Notes under the pieces: model-generated
What the model was told of the DNA's origin: nothing
Seen by the model: the letters and a program-made list of their open reading frames with translations, nothing else
Database searches by the model: none
Position numbers and translations under genes: made by a program
From: a virus
DNA: 37,801 nucleotides
Virus record (IMG/VR): IMGVR_UViG_3300020000_000042
Span: 1 to 37,801 of that record
Direction: 5' to 3' (one strand)
Shown: positions 30,888-37,414 of the stretch, in pieces
Numbering within the stretch: the stretch's first letter is position 1
Layout of the letters: every line of letters starts with the position of its first letter

Positions 30888-32174
30888 TTAATTTTGGTTT
30901 GAAATCTTTTTTATCCCGTATTTATCAAGCTCATCTTGATACTGTTCAATTGTAATTGCGTCATCAGATAGAGCTTTAGACAACGCTGTTATAGCTGACC
31001 CAAACGCATCGGCTCGCGCCTTTAGGTCTTCCTGAAGAATTGGTAAATGATTGTAATCCGCAATAAGGCTAACTTTTCCATCAGGGAAAAATTGTTTACG
31101 CAGTGACCCAATCCACTCGTTAGCCTCAGGAATAATCGTTCGCATGTAAAGCCCCTTCTCAGCTTGCTTCTGATTTTCAAATGTCGATCCACGTTCTTTG
31201 GCCGCGAACAAATCAACAGGAGTTCCATAACTATCACATATTTTGTAGAAGTCTTCCTGAATTTCTTCGAACAATCCCAGGTTAGCAGGATTCTTTATAC
31301 CGGCCTGCACCCAGGCAAGATCCTGTCTCGTAACGATAGTTTGATATTGCCCGCGAAGTGTTCCATATTTGTTATTCGCTCTCTGTAGTTCTTCTTTATC
31401 TTCTGGCTTAAGCGGAAGTGATTGACCAACTGCATCCTTAGATTTATTCACCCAAGCACCATCAGCACCGCGATATTTCAAAATGACGCCACGGCTTTCG
31501 TAAGCCATTTTGATGTTGTTAATAACAACGGTGAGTGCTTTCATTTTCGACTCACCATTCAATAAATTCTTATCGTTTGATGATTTTATAAAAGCACGGT
31601 TATCATTCAAATGAATTACTTGTAACGGGTTCAATTCCTTTTCAATGCCTGACGAATTAATAAGGTATTTTATACTAACAGAGTCATCAGCCAAATAGAA
31701 AGGGATGTCACTGCTATAAATTGATCGTGTGATGTTTGGCGGCAGCGTGAATATCTGTTTTACCCTATTCAAATTAGCATTGAATCCGAAAGGCACTTGA
31801 GAATAGATGTATTCATTGCCAAATATCTCTCTGAAAGTTTTGGTTTGAATTAAGAACTCCTGAAACTCCTGAAACCAGTTAGGATTTGAAAGCAACGCCA
31901 AAAATTTTTGTACCTCAGGAGTGTCCAATTCATTGCCATCTTGATCGACTGCCTTAACCCTCATATTACTGAAGGCGCGGGCCTTTAAGGAAATGACCCC
32001 ATTGATTTCGGGTATAGTTTCAAATGAATTGAGGTAATCGATACCATTCCAAGAATCAGATGAAAGCCTTAATATTTCTCCATTTGATCCTCCTGGAATA
32101 AACGATGAACTGTTACCAAAGAAATCGGAAAGATTATTGTAAACGATTGGGGGTATGAAGTCCTTAAACGTCAT
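30888..32174 (-). CDS. Portal protein
   Basis: A 428-residue protein resembling HK97-type portals: NGEILRLSSDSWNGIDYLNSFETIPEINGVISLKARAFSNM near the N-terminus, FREIFGNEYIYSQVPFGF (about 100-117), KALTVVINNIKMAYESRGVILKYRGADGAW, TIVTRQDLAWVQAGIKNPANLGL and a conserved YGTPVDLFAAKERGSTFENQKQAEKGLYM block. ATG 32174 is preferred over ATG 32213 because the first 13 residues of the longer form (FWVLILSVYLQC) do not look like a portal start. The portal forms the DNA entry ring of the capsid. Confidence 0.88.
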   Translation of the reverse strand: MTFKDFIPPIVYNNLSDFFGNSSSFIPGGSNGEILRLSSDSWNGIDYLNSFETIPEINGVISLKARAFSNMRVKAVDQDGNELDTPEVQKFLALLSNPNWFQEFQEFLIQTKTFREIFGNEYIYSQVPFGFNANLNRVKQIFTLPPNITRSIYSSDIPFYLADDSVSIKYLINSSGIEKELNPLQVIHLNDNRAFIKSSNDKNLLNGESKMKALTVVINNIKMAYESRGVILKYRGADGAWVNKSKDAVGQSLPLKPEDKEELQRANNKYGTLRGQYQTIVTRQDLAWVQAGIKNPANLGLFEEIQEDFYKICDSYGTPVDLFAAKERGSTFENQKQAEKGLYMRTIIPEANEWIGSLRKQFFPDGKVSLIADYNHLPILQEDLKARADAFGSAITALSKALSDDAITIEQYQDELDKYGIKKISNQN

Positions 32175-32214
32175 ACACTGGAGATAAACGGAAAGGATTA
32201 AGACCCAAAACACG

Positions 32215-32366
32215 GTAATACAATGTGGCAGGTGTTTAACTTGGCAGTAAAATAAAGCCTAATTTGGGATTAAACCTAATTCGGGAAATAATATTATTTT
32301 GGGAGGTGGTTTTGTATTTGGGAATGACGGTGGCGTGACGGACAAAAGCCCGCCATAAATTAGTAC
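32215..32366 (-). other. Short intergenic stretch between terminase and portal genes
   Basis: About 150 bases, A/T-rich on the late strand. No frame, clear promoter or hairpin was seen. It may hold a weak promoter for the portal gene, but no TAnnTTTG with a correctly spaced TTTG was found. Confidence 0.4.
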
Positions 32367-33779
32367 CTATAGACGATTGCTAATAGCTGTCATTCTAACC
32401 GCGTCCCAAATATGATTGTTTGCATCTATCGGGTCATCGGTAGTCACCATTACCCCGTTAACTTTGGCTTTGGCTTTCACGTATCCAGATTGTTCTTTTC
32501 GCATTTCGGGCGTCCCGATTGCGTGCAGTTTGTATTTTTTAATTATGGATATGCCGAATTTTATTGAACCCGGGAACGAACCCGCGGCAAATACCTGATA
32601 ACCGGCTTGCTGCGCTGCACTTATGTAGCCGCGCCCGCCATTATCCCCGCTAGGGTCCGCCCAAACTACTGTCTGCTTGTCTATGTGTTGCGCGAGTAGA
32701 TTTAAGTAGTCATTAGAGGTAGGTGTTGGTTCATAAAATTTATTGTCGATGAACATATTTGAGCCTATCACACCCACTTTTGGAAGGGTTGAGGGATCCA
32801 CTGTGTAGCCGAAGTCAGTTCCCCAATAGATTTTTTCGCACTCTTTAGGAAATTCAGTTATCCAGGTAACATTAGGAAATATGACCCCCTCCGGAGCCAT
32901 GCGCTCACCTAGGCCGTAAACCATCCATTTGAACTTATCGGCTGTGCCTACATCTTCATTAATCCTGCATCTGATCAATTCTTTGAGATCAGCAATAGGA
33001 AAATTTGCCTGGTTTTTGTCAGTATCGTATTTAAGCGCCTTTTGTATGGCAGTATGTTTTTTAACCGTGTCTTCATCGCCCGAACCATAAAACAATGCTA
33101 TTTTAGAAAGCTCGACCGGTTGATAACTTTCAATCTGTGTTCGTTCAGCCGGTGCAATTTGGTGATTGTCTTTGTAGGTAGTCTTTAAAAAGCCTACATC
33201 CTTACGCCCTATAGTCTGCGTGTATATGTCGTGATCGCTAGCCGATGGGTTGTAATCCATCCACCAGAATTTGCGGCAACGCTGCAGCGCTTGGTTTCGC
33301 ACATCCTTTGAAACATTCAGGGCCTCATTTATGTAAAGATAATCGCATCCAACGCCCAATTGTGCGCTCTCGCTGTCAGATCCTATAAGTGTTATCTTAT
33401 TGCCGAATAGCATGAAGCTCTTAACCTCCTGCTTTCCTTGAAATGGTGACCTTAGGCCGAATTGCGGAAACCGCCAATCCACATCGTTGTAAATCGTTGT
33501 CTTGAAAGATGTATAGGTCTCCTTCATGATGTTGATCACCGCATTGGTTTCTAGCTTAGAGCAGATATAAATTATGAAATCGAGACTTGAAATAGTCTTG
33601 AAGGCCCGGCTAGATCCCTCTAAAACTACCCCGGATTTAACGCCAAACTCCAGGCATTTGGCCTGAAACTCTTCGTAATCAATATGTTTTTCTTCGTAAA
33701 GGGAAAGGAGTTCGTTACGCTTGGTGTGCTTTAATTCAGCGTGAAGGAAGCGAAGATTAGGGTTGATGATTCGGCCCAC
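32367..33779 (-). CDS. terL: Terminase large subunit
   Basis: A 470-residue packaging motor. Walker A-like VVLEGSSRAFKTISS (GSSRAFKT at 55-62) and Walker B-like DYLYINEAL (146-154) give the ATPase. The nuclease half has the acidic cluster WGTDFGYT (about 319-326), VVWADPSGDNGGRGY (about 370-384) and the C-terminal NNHIWDAVRMTA. The GSSRxxKT loop is typical of PBSX-type terminases. It cuts and translocates DNA into proheads through the portal. Confidence 0.95.
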   Translation of the reverse strand: MGRIINPNLRFLHAELKHTKRNELLSLYEEKHIDYEEFQAKCLEFGVKSGVVLEGSSRAFKTISSLDFIIYICSKLETNAVINIMKETYTSFKTTIYNDVDWRFPQFGLRSPFQGKQEVKSFMLFGNKITLIGSDSESAQLGVGCDYLYINEALNVSKDVRNQALQRCRKFWWMDYNPSASDHDIYTQTIGRKDVGFLKTTYKDNHQIAPAERTQIESYQPVELSKIALFYGSGDEDTVKKHTAIQKALKYDTDKNQANFPIADLKELIRCRINEDVGTADKFKWMVYGLGERMAPEGVIFPNVTWITEFPKECEKIYWGTDFGYTVDPSTLPKVGVIGSNMFIDNKFYEPTPTSNDYLNLLAQHIDKQTVVWADPSGDNGGRGYISAAQQAGYQVFAAGSFPGSIKFGISIIKKYKLHAIGTPEMRKEQSGYVKAKAKVNGVMVTTDDPIDANNHIWDAVRMTAISNRL

Positions 33780-33809
33780 ATTATTTTAAGGATGGTGTTA
33801 AATTCATGC

Positions 33810-34097
33810 CTAAAGGCCAAAGTTTTTAATAGCAATCCTAAGAGTGCAATTATTCATTTTTTCTCCAAACCCATGCCATTCGATATTTTGACAATCAATA
33901 AGTGCAGCGAAAGTTTCGTGGTCAATTTCTTTCTGAATTACTCCTTCCTCTGATTCGGTGAATGAAAAAATTTCACATGTTTGTGGGTAAAATTTGAATA
34001 AAAGATAGTTTTCATTAATGGATTGAACCCTTAATGTGTAGCGGTAAGAACAAAAGTCATCATTTACCCATCCAACTTCTATTTTTTTTATTACCAT
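33810..34097 (-). CDS. Hypothetical protein between terminase genes (95 residues)
   Basis: A 95-residue protein with beta-strand-like segments (VIKKIEVGWVNDDFCSYRYTLRVQSI, LLFKFYPQTCEIFSF) and a helical EIDHETFAALIDCQN. Unlike most neighbours it has its own promoter-like sequence 5 bases before the ATG. Insertion between terminase genes suggests an acquired gene. No family recognised. Confidence 0.7.
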   Translation of the reverse strand: MVIKKIEVGWVNDDFCSYRYTLRVQSINENYLLFKFYPQTCEIFSFTESEEGVIQKEIDHETFAALIDCQNIEWHGFGEKMNNCTLRIAIKNFGL

Positions 34098-34101
34098 AAA
34101 A

Positions 34102-34109
34102 CAAATATA
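34102..34109 (-). promoter_or_regulatory. Promoter-like TATATTTG box
   Basis: Minus-strand TATATTTG matches the Bacteroidota -7 consensus TAnnTTTG perfectly, 4 bases before the ATG at 34097. A TTTG lies upstream but 23 bases away instead of 19-21, so the pair is weaker. If used, transcription would begin at or near the start codon. Confidence 0.35.
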
Positions 34110-34139
34110 ATTTTTGTTTTTGCGGTGCGCATCAAAATA

Positions 34140-34661
34140 TTATTTCGTTTCGCCTGCTTCATCTAATGGGAAAAGGTCACCTACAGCCTTGCGGGCATCA
34201 TTGAGGTTAACGTCATTAATGATTCTATCCCCGTATTTCTTGGGCTTTAGCTTGGAAGAAATCCATTTACGGGCATCTACTCGAAGTTTTGACCTGTTAG
34301 TAACCTCCTTGTTTTCTTGCTCATACAAAACATCGCCCTTTGTAATTGTCATTAGATCATTTGAACCGTCATCGGCAATTTCTAGAATCTCCTCAGCTAA
34401 AAAGTCGGCCTGTTGATCCTTCGCACGCGCGTATTGGCGCAAAAACTCTTTAAATTCAGGCTTAGAATCTTCTTTGTCTCCTTCTGAAAGCCAATAAAGA
34501 ACGGTTCTAACCGATGGCATATCATCAGGCTTGCATATCGTTTTAAGGCTTTTTGATGTTGTTGCAATCTGCTCACAAATAGCATTGGCCATATCATCGG
34601 TAAGTATATTAGGTCTGCCGATAGGATTTGTCTCTTCTTGCGGCTTGTATTGCTTAGACAT
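34140..34661 (-). CDS. terS: Terminase small subunit
   Basis: A 173-residue protein beginning with a DNA-binding helix-turn-helix region (GRPNILTDDMANAICEQIATTSKSLKTIC, then VRTVLYWLSEG), followed by a helical oligomerisation region with FLRQYARAKDQQADFLAEEILEIADDG, typical of Terminase_5/Sf6 gp1-like small subunits. It recognises the packaging site and partners TerL. Its ATG overlaps the stop of a 63-residue gene. Confidence 0.9.
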   Translation of the reverse strand: MSKQYKPQEETNPIGRPNILTDDMANAICEQIATTSKSLKTICKPDDMPSVRTVLYWLSEGDKEDSKPEFKEFLRQYARAKDQQADFLAEEILEIADDGSNDLMTITKGDVLYEQENKEVTNRSKLRVDARKWISSKLKPKKYGDRIINDVNLNDARKAVGDLFPLDEAGETK

Positions 34662-34852
34662 TACTTTTCAATTATTATCCAACTCTTTTCTTCTTCTGTT
34701 AACGGCCTACCATTGATTAAAAAATCATCATGGGTAAGTCCAGTTACTTTTTTACCGTCTGATTTGGCTGAAATATAGGTTTTATAGGAAATTTTACCAG
34801 CTACAATATTTGGTTGCCTTGTTTCAATATCAACATCGATTAATTTTTTCAT
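34661..34852 (-). CDS. Hypothetical protein (63 residues) upstream of terS
   Basis: A 63-residue protein, polar and mostly beta-like (KKLIDVDIETRQPNIVAGKIS, GLTHDDFLINGRPLTEEEKSW). Stop overlaps the terS ATG by one base. No family recognised. Confidence 0.65.
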   Translation of the reverse strand: MKKLIDVDIETRQPNIVAGKISYKTYISAKSDGKKVTGLTHDDFLINGRPLTEEEKSWIIIEK

Positions 34853-34882
34853 TTCGTCTTTAGTGCTTTGAATTTCTTGCCA

Positions 34883-34963
34883 TTAAAGTAAATAGGCGCT
34901 GCAGGCCTGTCTTATCTCTTTAGACTGCTCACTGAACCATTGGGTGTAAACTTCGTAAATCAT
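34883..34963 (-). CDS. Possible 26-residue peptide
   Basis: ATG at 34963 overlaps the stop of the preceding small frame (ATGA), and the frame ends in TAA 34885-34883. It encodes MIYEVYTQWFSEQSKEIRQA. The coupling is the only support. Confidence 0.35.
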   Translation of the reverse strand: MIYEVYTQWFSEQSKEIRQACSAYLL

Positions 34964-35118
34964 GCCTGAAGTATGAGTTTCTTTAGAAATTGAATCCTTT
35001 GCTTCAAAAGGCGTATTTGAGTCCCTGTTGGGGCTATCCTATCATATAAAATGGATGTCAAAAGAACGTCTGTTTCTAATGTTGCGTAATCGTCCAAGTA
35101 GGGCTTTATTCTTGCCAT
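34960..35118 (-). CDS. Small basic helical protein (52 residues)
   Basis: Starts inside the end of the preceding 49-residue gene (ATG at 35118) and ends in TGA overlapping the next ATG. It encodes MARIKPYLDDYATLETDVLL and a leucine-rich basic helix (IRLLKQRIQFLKKLILQ), which could be a coiled coil or DNA- or RNA-contacting segment. Unknown function. Confidence 0.55.
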   Translation of the reverse strand: MARIKPYLDDYATLETDVLLTSILYDRIAPTGTQIRLLKQRIQFLKKLILQA

Positions 35119-35255
35119 AAATACGCGAAGCCAACGAGTGTTTTAATTTCGCTGGCTTCTTTAAGTTCTACCGTCCTTGCAACGGATTCGAGATTTTTAG
35201 TCATATTCTTTGGATGATCATAGTACGAAAGTAGTAAATTACCTCTTAATTCCAT
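35106..35255 (-). CDS. Small hypothetical protein (49 residues)
   Basis: Encodes MELRGNLLLSYYDHPKNMTK, then ESVARTVELKEASEIKTLVGF. It overlaps the next gene by 13 bases. No motif. The helical alternation and chained overlaps favour coding. Confidence 0.5.
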   Translation of the reverse strand: MELRGNLLLSYYDHPKNMTKNLESVARTVELKEASEIKTLVGFAYLWQE

Positions 35256-35302
35256 AATCTGACTTCCTTAATTTGCACATCCTGCGGTTATTAGAGCCAA
35301 AT

Positions 35303-35488
35303 TTAGTTTGATCCATCGGGTTGTGATTTCTCAACTGGGTTTTCAAGTTCTTCCGCGGCCTTAATCAGGTTGACATAACTGCGAGCAAGTTTGTTCAAAG
35401 CCTTCAGGCGTGTCTCGCCTTCACCGATTGCGTGTGTCAATTGCTCTATTTCTTTTCGAACGGCATTAAGTTTTTCTTGTAAGTCCAT
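35303..35488 (-). CDS. Small coiled-coil protein (61 residues)
   Basis: A 61-residue protein with a continuous heptad-like helix (LQEKLNAVRKEIEQLTHAIGEGETRLKALNKLARS) and a polar tail. Probably self-associating. Function unknown. Confidence 0.65.
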   Translation of the reverse strand: MDLQEKLNAVRKEIEQLTHAIGEGETRLKALNKLARSYVNLIKAAEELENPVEKSQPDGSN

Positions 35489-35490
35489 AT

Positions 35491-35664
35491 TTATTTTTTT
35501 TGGTAGCTATTAATTTGAATGGCGGCAAGTGATGAATAAGCATCATTTAGCGCAATCCAATGTTTGTCTTTTAAGTAATTGCGGCCGGTGAATTTATAAA
35601 TAATCATTAATGAATCTATCTCTTTTTTAATAGCCTCCATCTGCTCTTTTATTGTCGTTTGCAT
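35491..35664 (-). CDS. Small hypothetical protein (57 residues)
   Basis: Starts MQTTIKEQMEAIKKEIDSLM (helix) followed by IIYKFTGRNYLKDKHWIALN. Stop lies 2 bases before the next gene's start. Mixed helix and aromatic content looks protein-like. No family recognised. Confidence 0.6.
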   Translation of the reverse strand: MQTTIKEQMEAIKKEIDSLMIIYKFTGRNYLKDKHWIALNDAYSSLAAIQINSYQKK

Positions 35665-35665
35665 T

Positions 35666-35791
35666 TTAGTTCAGTGGTAAAATATAGTTAACATCATTAA
35701 GTTCTATAGTCTTAAAAAACCAGGTGTTGTAAACATAACACTGGCAAAGTAAAAAGGCCTGCTCATTATATGGGCTATGAATGACTGTCAT
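35666..35791 (-). CDS. Small hypothetical protein (41 residues)
   Basis: Encodes MTVIHSPYNEQAFLLCQCYV then NTWFFKTIELNDVNYIL. The ATG lies inside a perfect palindrome (AATGACTGTCATT) just after the DUF5131 stop. A similar MTVI[HY]S start occurs upstream of that gene at about 36620. Confidence 0.45.
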   Translation of the reverse strand: MTVIHSPYNEQAFLLCQCYVYNTWFFKTIELNDVNYILPLN

Positions 35792-35792
35792 T
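35780..35792 (-). promoter_or_regulatory. Palindrome AATGACTGTCATT beside the DUF5131 gene
   Basis: A perfect 13-bp palindrome (AATGAC-T-GTCATT) within a 20-bp sequence (GCTATGAATGACTGTCATTT, 35774-35793) that recurs at 36604-36623 with 3 differences. The two copies flank the DUF5131 gene as direct repeats. They may be operators, recombination sites or duplicated translation starts. Confidence 0.45.
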
Positions 35793-36596
35793 TCACATTA
35801 AATAAAACTGTCTAATTTGTAAATCTTCTGGGATAGATTGAATTTTATCAATTTGTTTGAAGAAATATGGAATCCCAAATTCTTTGCATTGATCCCGCAT
35901 TGATCTAGCCCACGCTAAATCAAATGGTCTTTTACCGTGACCGCTTTCACCGCCTTGAATAATCCAGTCGATTGAAGTAAAGTTGTAAACAATATCTGAT
36001 TTGTTATCGTTGTTCTGAATTACTCCATTCAAGTGAACCCAATCAAGTTGGGGTTCGATACTGAAAAACTTTTTCCCCTTCAGTTTCATTATTTGTGTTC
36101 CAAGAGTCAACAAAGTTTCAAGGTTTACAATTGAAGTGCCATACATCACGTTTATTTGTGGCTTATCAAGCCATTCAGCCGGAACATATTTATGAATGTT
36201 GCTTGGTCGTTTAGTCAATAACAAAAACAATAGGTTTGGGTAAAGCCCCATGCTTATTTGAGTGAATAATTCCTGTCTTAAATCATCGGTATTTTCGAAA
36301 TGATCAACTGGATTAAGTAATGGCATTGGTTTTTCGAAAATATCCATCATTGAGCCAACAAAAACACGGTGAATTTCTCCGGCCTGTTCTGCCTTTCGTT
36401 GATATTTAGCTAAGTCCTTCCAAACTGACTTTATCATTCTCCTTGGAACATCTTTTCCCCATAGTGGATTTCCACCATCGTAACGGTGAGAAAATGCTTT
36501 TGCATAACAGTGGTCACATCCTTCGTGAACTTCTGTACAACCCCACCATAAATTAGCGGTATGATATGTCCATTCTATTTTTGAATTTTCGGCCAT
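35793..36596 (-). CDS. DUF5131 / phage Gp37-Gp68 family protein, copy 2
   Basis: A 267-residue protein of the same family as the gene at 3792. It has IEWTYHTANLWWGCTEVHEGCDHCYA, with cysteines at 20, 27 and 30 in the same C-X6-C-X2-C spacing, then VFVGSMMDIFEKP, LLFLLLTKRPSNI, YGTSIVN, KFFSIEPQLDWV, WIIQGGESGHGKRPF and the C-terminal DLQIRQFYLM. The two copies are clearly diverged, so this is not a recent duplication. The gene is flanked by 20-bp direct repeats. Function unknown. Confidence 0.88.
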   Translation of the reverse strand: MAENSKIEWTYHTANLWWGCTEVHEGCDHCYAKAFSHRYDGGNPLWGKDVPRRMIKSVWKDLAKYQRKAEQAGEIHRVFVGSMMDIFEKPMPLLNPVDHFENTDDLRQELFTQISMGLYPNLLFLLLTKRPSNIHKYVPAEWLDKPQINVMYGTSIVNLETLLTLGTQIMKLKGKKFFSIEPQLDWVHLNGVIQNNDNKSDIVYNFTSIDWIIQGGESGHGKRPFDLAWARSMRDQCKEFGIPYFFKQIDKIQSIPEDLQIRQFYLM

Positions 36597-36617
36597 AATA
36601 CATGCTATAAATAACAG

Positions 36618-36764
36618 TCATTTTATTTTAATGAAATTCACATCATCAATTTTCACCACATTCAATTTGCCTTCATTGATTAATTGGTAAATCCTTGATC
36701 TGTTGCGTTTTACCTTTTTGGCGTAATTGCCAACGGTTTTTAGATTGTCTGTTTCTACTTTCAT
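36618..36764 (-). CDS. Small HTH / excisionase-like protein (48 residues)
   Basis: Encodes METDN-type start MKVETDNLKTVGNYAKKVKR, then NRSRIYQLINEGKLNVVKID. The pattern of a short helix, RSRIYQLINEGKL recognition helix and a beta hairpin (VVKIDDVNFIKIK) matches small winged-helix DNA-binding proteins such as excisionases. It is the first gene of the leftward unit and has a perfect TAnnTTTG box 5 bases before its ATG. A possible regulator of the divergent control region. Confidence 0.65.
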   Translation of the reverse strand: MKVETDNLKTVGNYAKKVKRNRSRIYQLINEGKLNVVKIDDVNFIKIK

Positions 36765-36769
36765 GAGTA

Positions 36770-36777
36770 CAAACGTA
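36770..36777 (-). promoter_or_regulatory. Leftward promoter -7 box (TACGTTTG)
   Basis: Minus-strand TACGTTTG fits TAnnTTTG exactly, 5 bases before the ATG at 36764. No clear TTTG lies 19-21 bases upstream. Transcription from here would start at about the start codon, suggesting a leaderless message. A TGACAGATGTC sequence overlaps or borders the box and could be an operator. Confidence 0.5.
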
Positions 36778-36843
36778 TATGACAGATGTCTAATTTCCTA
36801 CTATAAAGGAAAAAATATATTCTGAAATAAATATCACTAAACA

Positions 36844-36875
36844 CTTGCGTAGTATTGCGCGGGTGTGTAGGTTTG
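36844..36875 (+). promoter_or_regulatory. Rightward early promoter
   Basis: CTTG (36844-36847) is followed after 20 bases by TAGGTTTG (36868-36875), a perfect TAnnTTTG. The start codon of the first rightward gene is 24 bases downstream. This is the best-formed promoter in the window and would drive the early unit through the circular junction. Confidence 0.65.
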
Positions 36876-36899
36876 TTCAACAATTAAACGAAAAGCATT

Positions 36900-37121
36900 A
36901 TGATAACTTATAGAAACTTCAACATCGAAAAAGGGGATTATGGATGGAATTATACCCATGTAAATTATGATGGCCCCGAAGATACTCGCATTGGTACTGC
37001 AAAAACTTTTGCGAACGCAATGTCAGAAGTAGATGAAATGATATATCTACTTGAATCAGGTGAATTGAAAGTCTATAGGCCAATGGAAGCTTGGTCAGGT
37101 GGAATAGCTGATAATCATTAA
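36900..37121 (+). CDS. Hypothetical early protein (73 residues)
   Basis: First gene after the rightward promoter. It encodes an aromatic and acidic protein (FNIEKGDYGWNYTHVNYDGPED, then FANAMSEVDEMIYLLESGEL). First early genes often act against the host, but no motif is recognised. Confidence 0.7.
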   Translation: MITYRNFNIEKGDYGWNYTHVNYDGPEDTRIGTAKTFANAMSEVDEMIYLLESGELKVYRPMEAWSGGIADNH

Positions 37122-37146
37122 CTCGAATCATTAAAAAACTAACATT

Positions 37147-37401
37147 ATGAGCTATCCTGACCCAACAGCAAGAACAATCGAACCGAGATTTCACCTAGAG
37201 CGAATCTACAGCAGAATATTCGACAAAGAAGGAAATGAAATGCCCTGCGTTATCTCTTATTGGCTTTCAGAAAATGAAATCAGAGAAGTAAAAGTGTTAA
37301 TTAAAGATACTGATTTTTCAGACTTCAATTATGATGTAAGAGTGTGTGTTTCCAGGCAACATCCAAATATTGACATCATTGGAGAAATCGAAAGAATATA
37401 A
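37147..37401 (+). CDS. Hypothetical early protein (84 residues)
   Basis: An 84-residue protein, charged and beta-like (RFHLERIYSRIFDKEGNEMPCVISYWL, VRVCVSRQHPNIDIIGEIERI). 25 bases follow the first early gene. No family recognised. Confidence 0.7.
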   Translation: MSYPDPTARTIEPRFHLERIYSRIFDKEGNEMPCVISYWLSENEIREVKVLIKDTDFSDFNYDVRVCVSRQHPNIDIIGEIERI

Positions 37402-37414
37402 AATAACCCACAAT

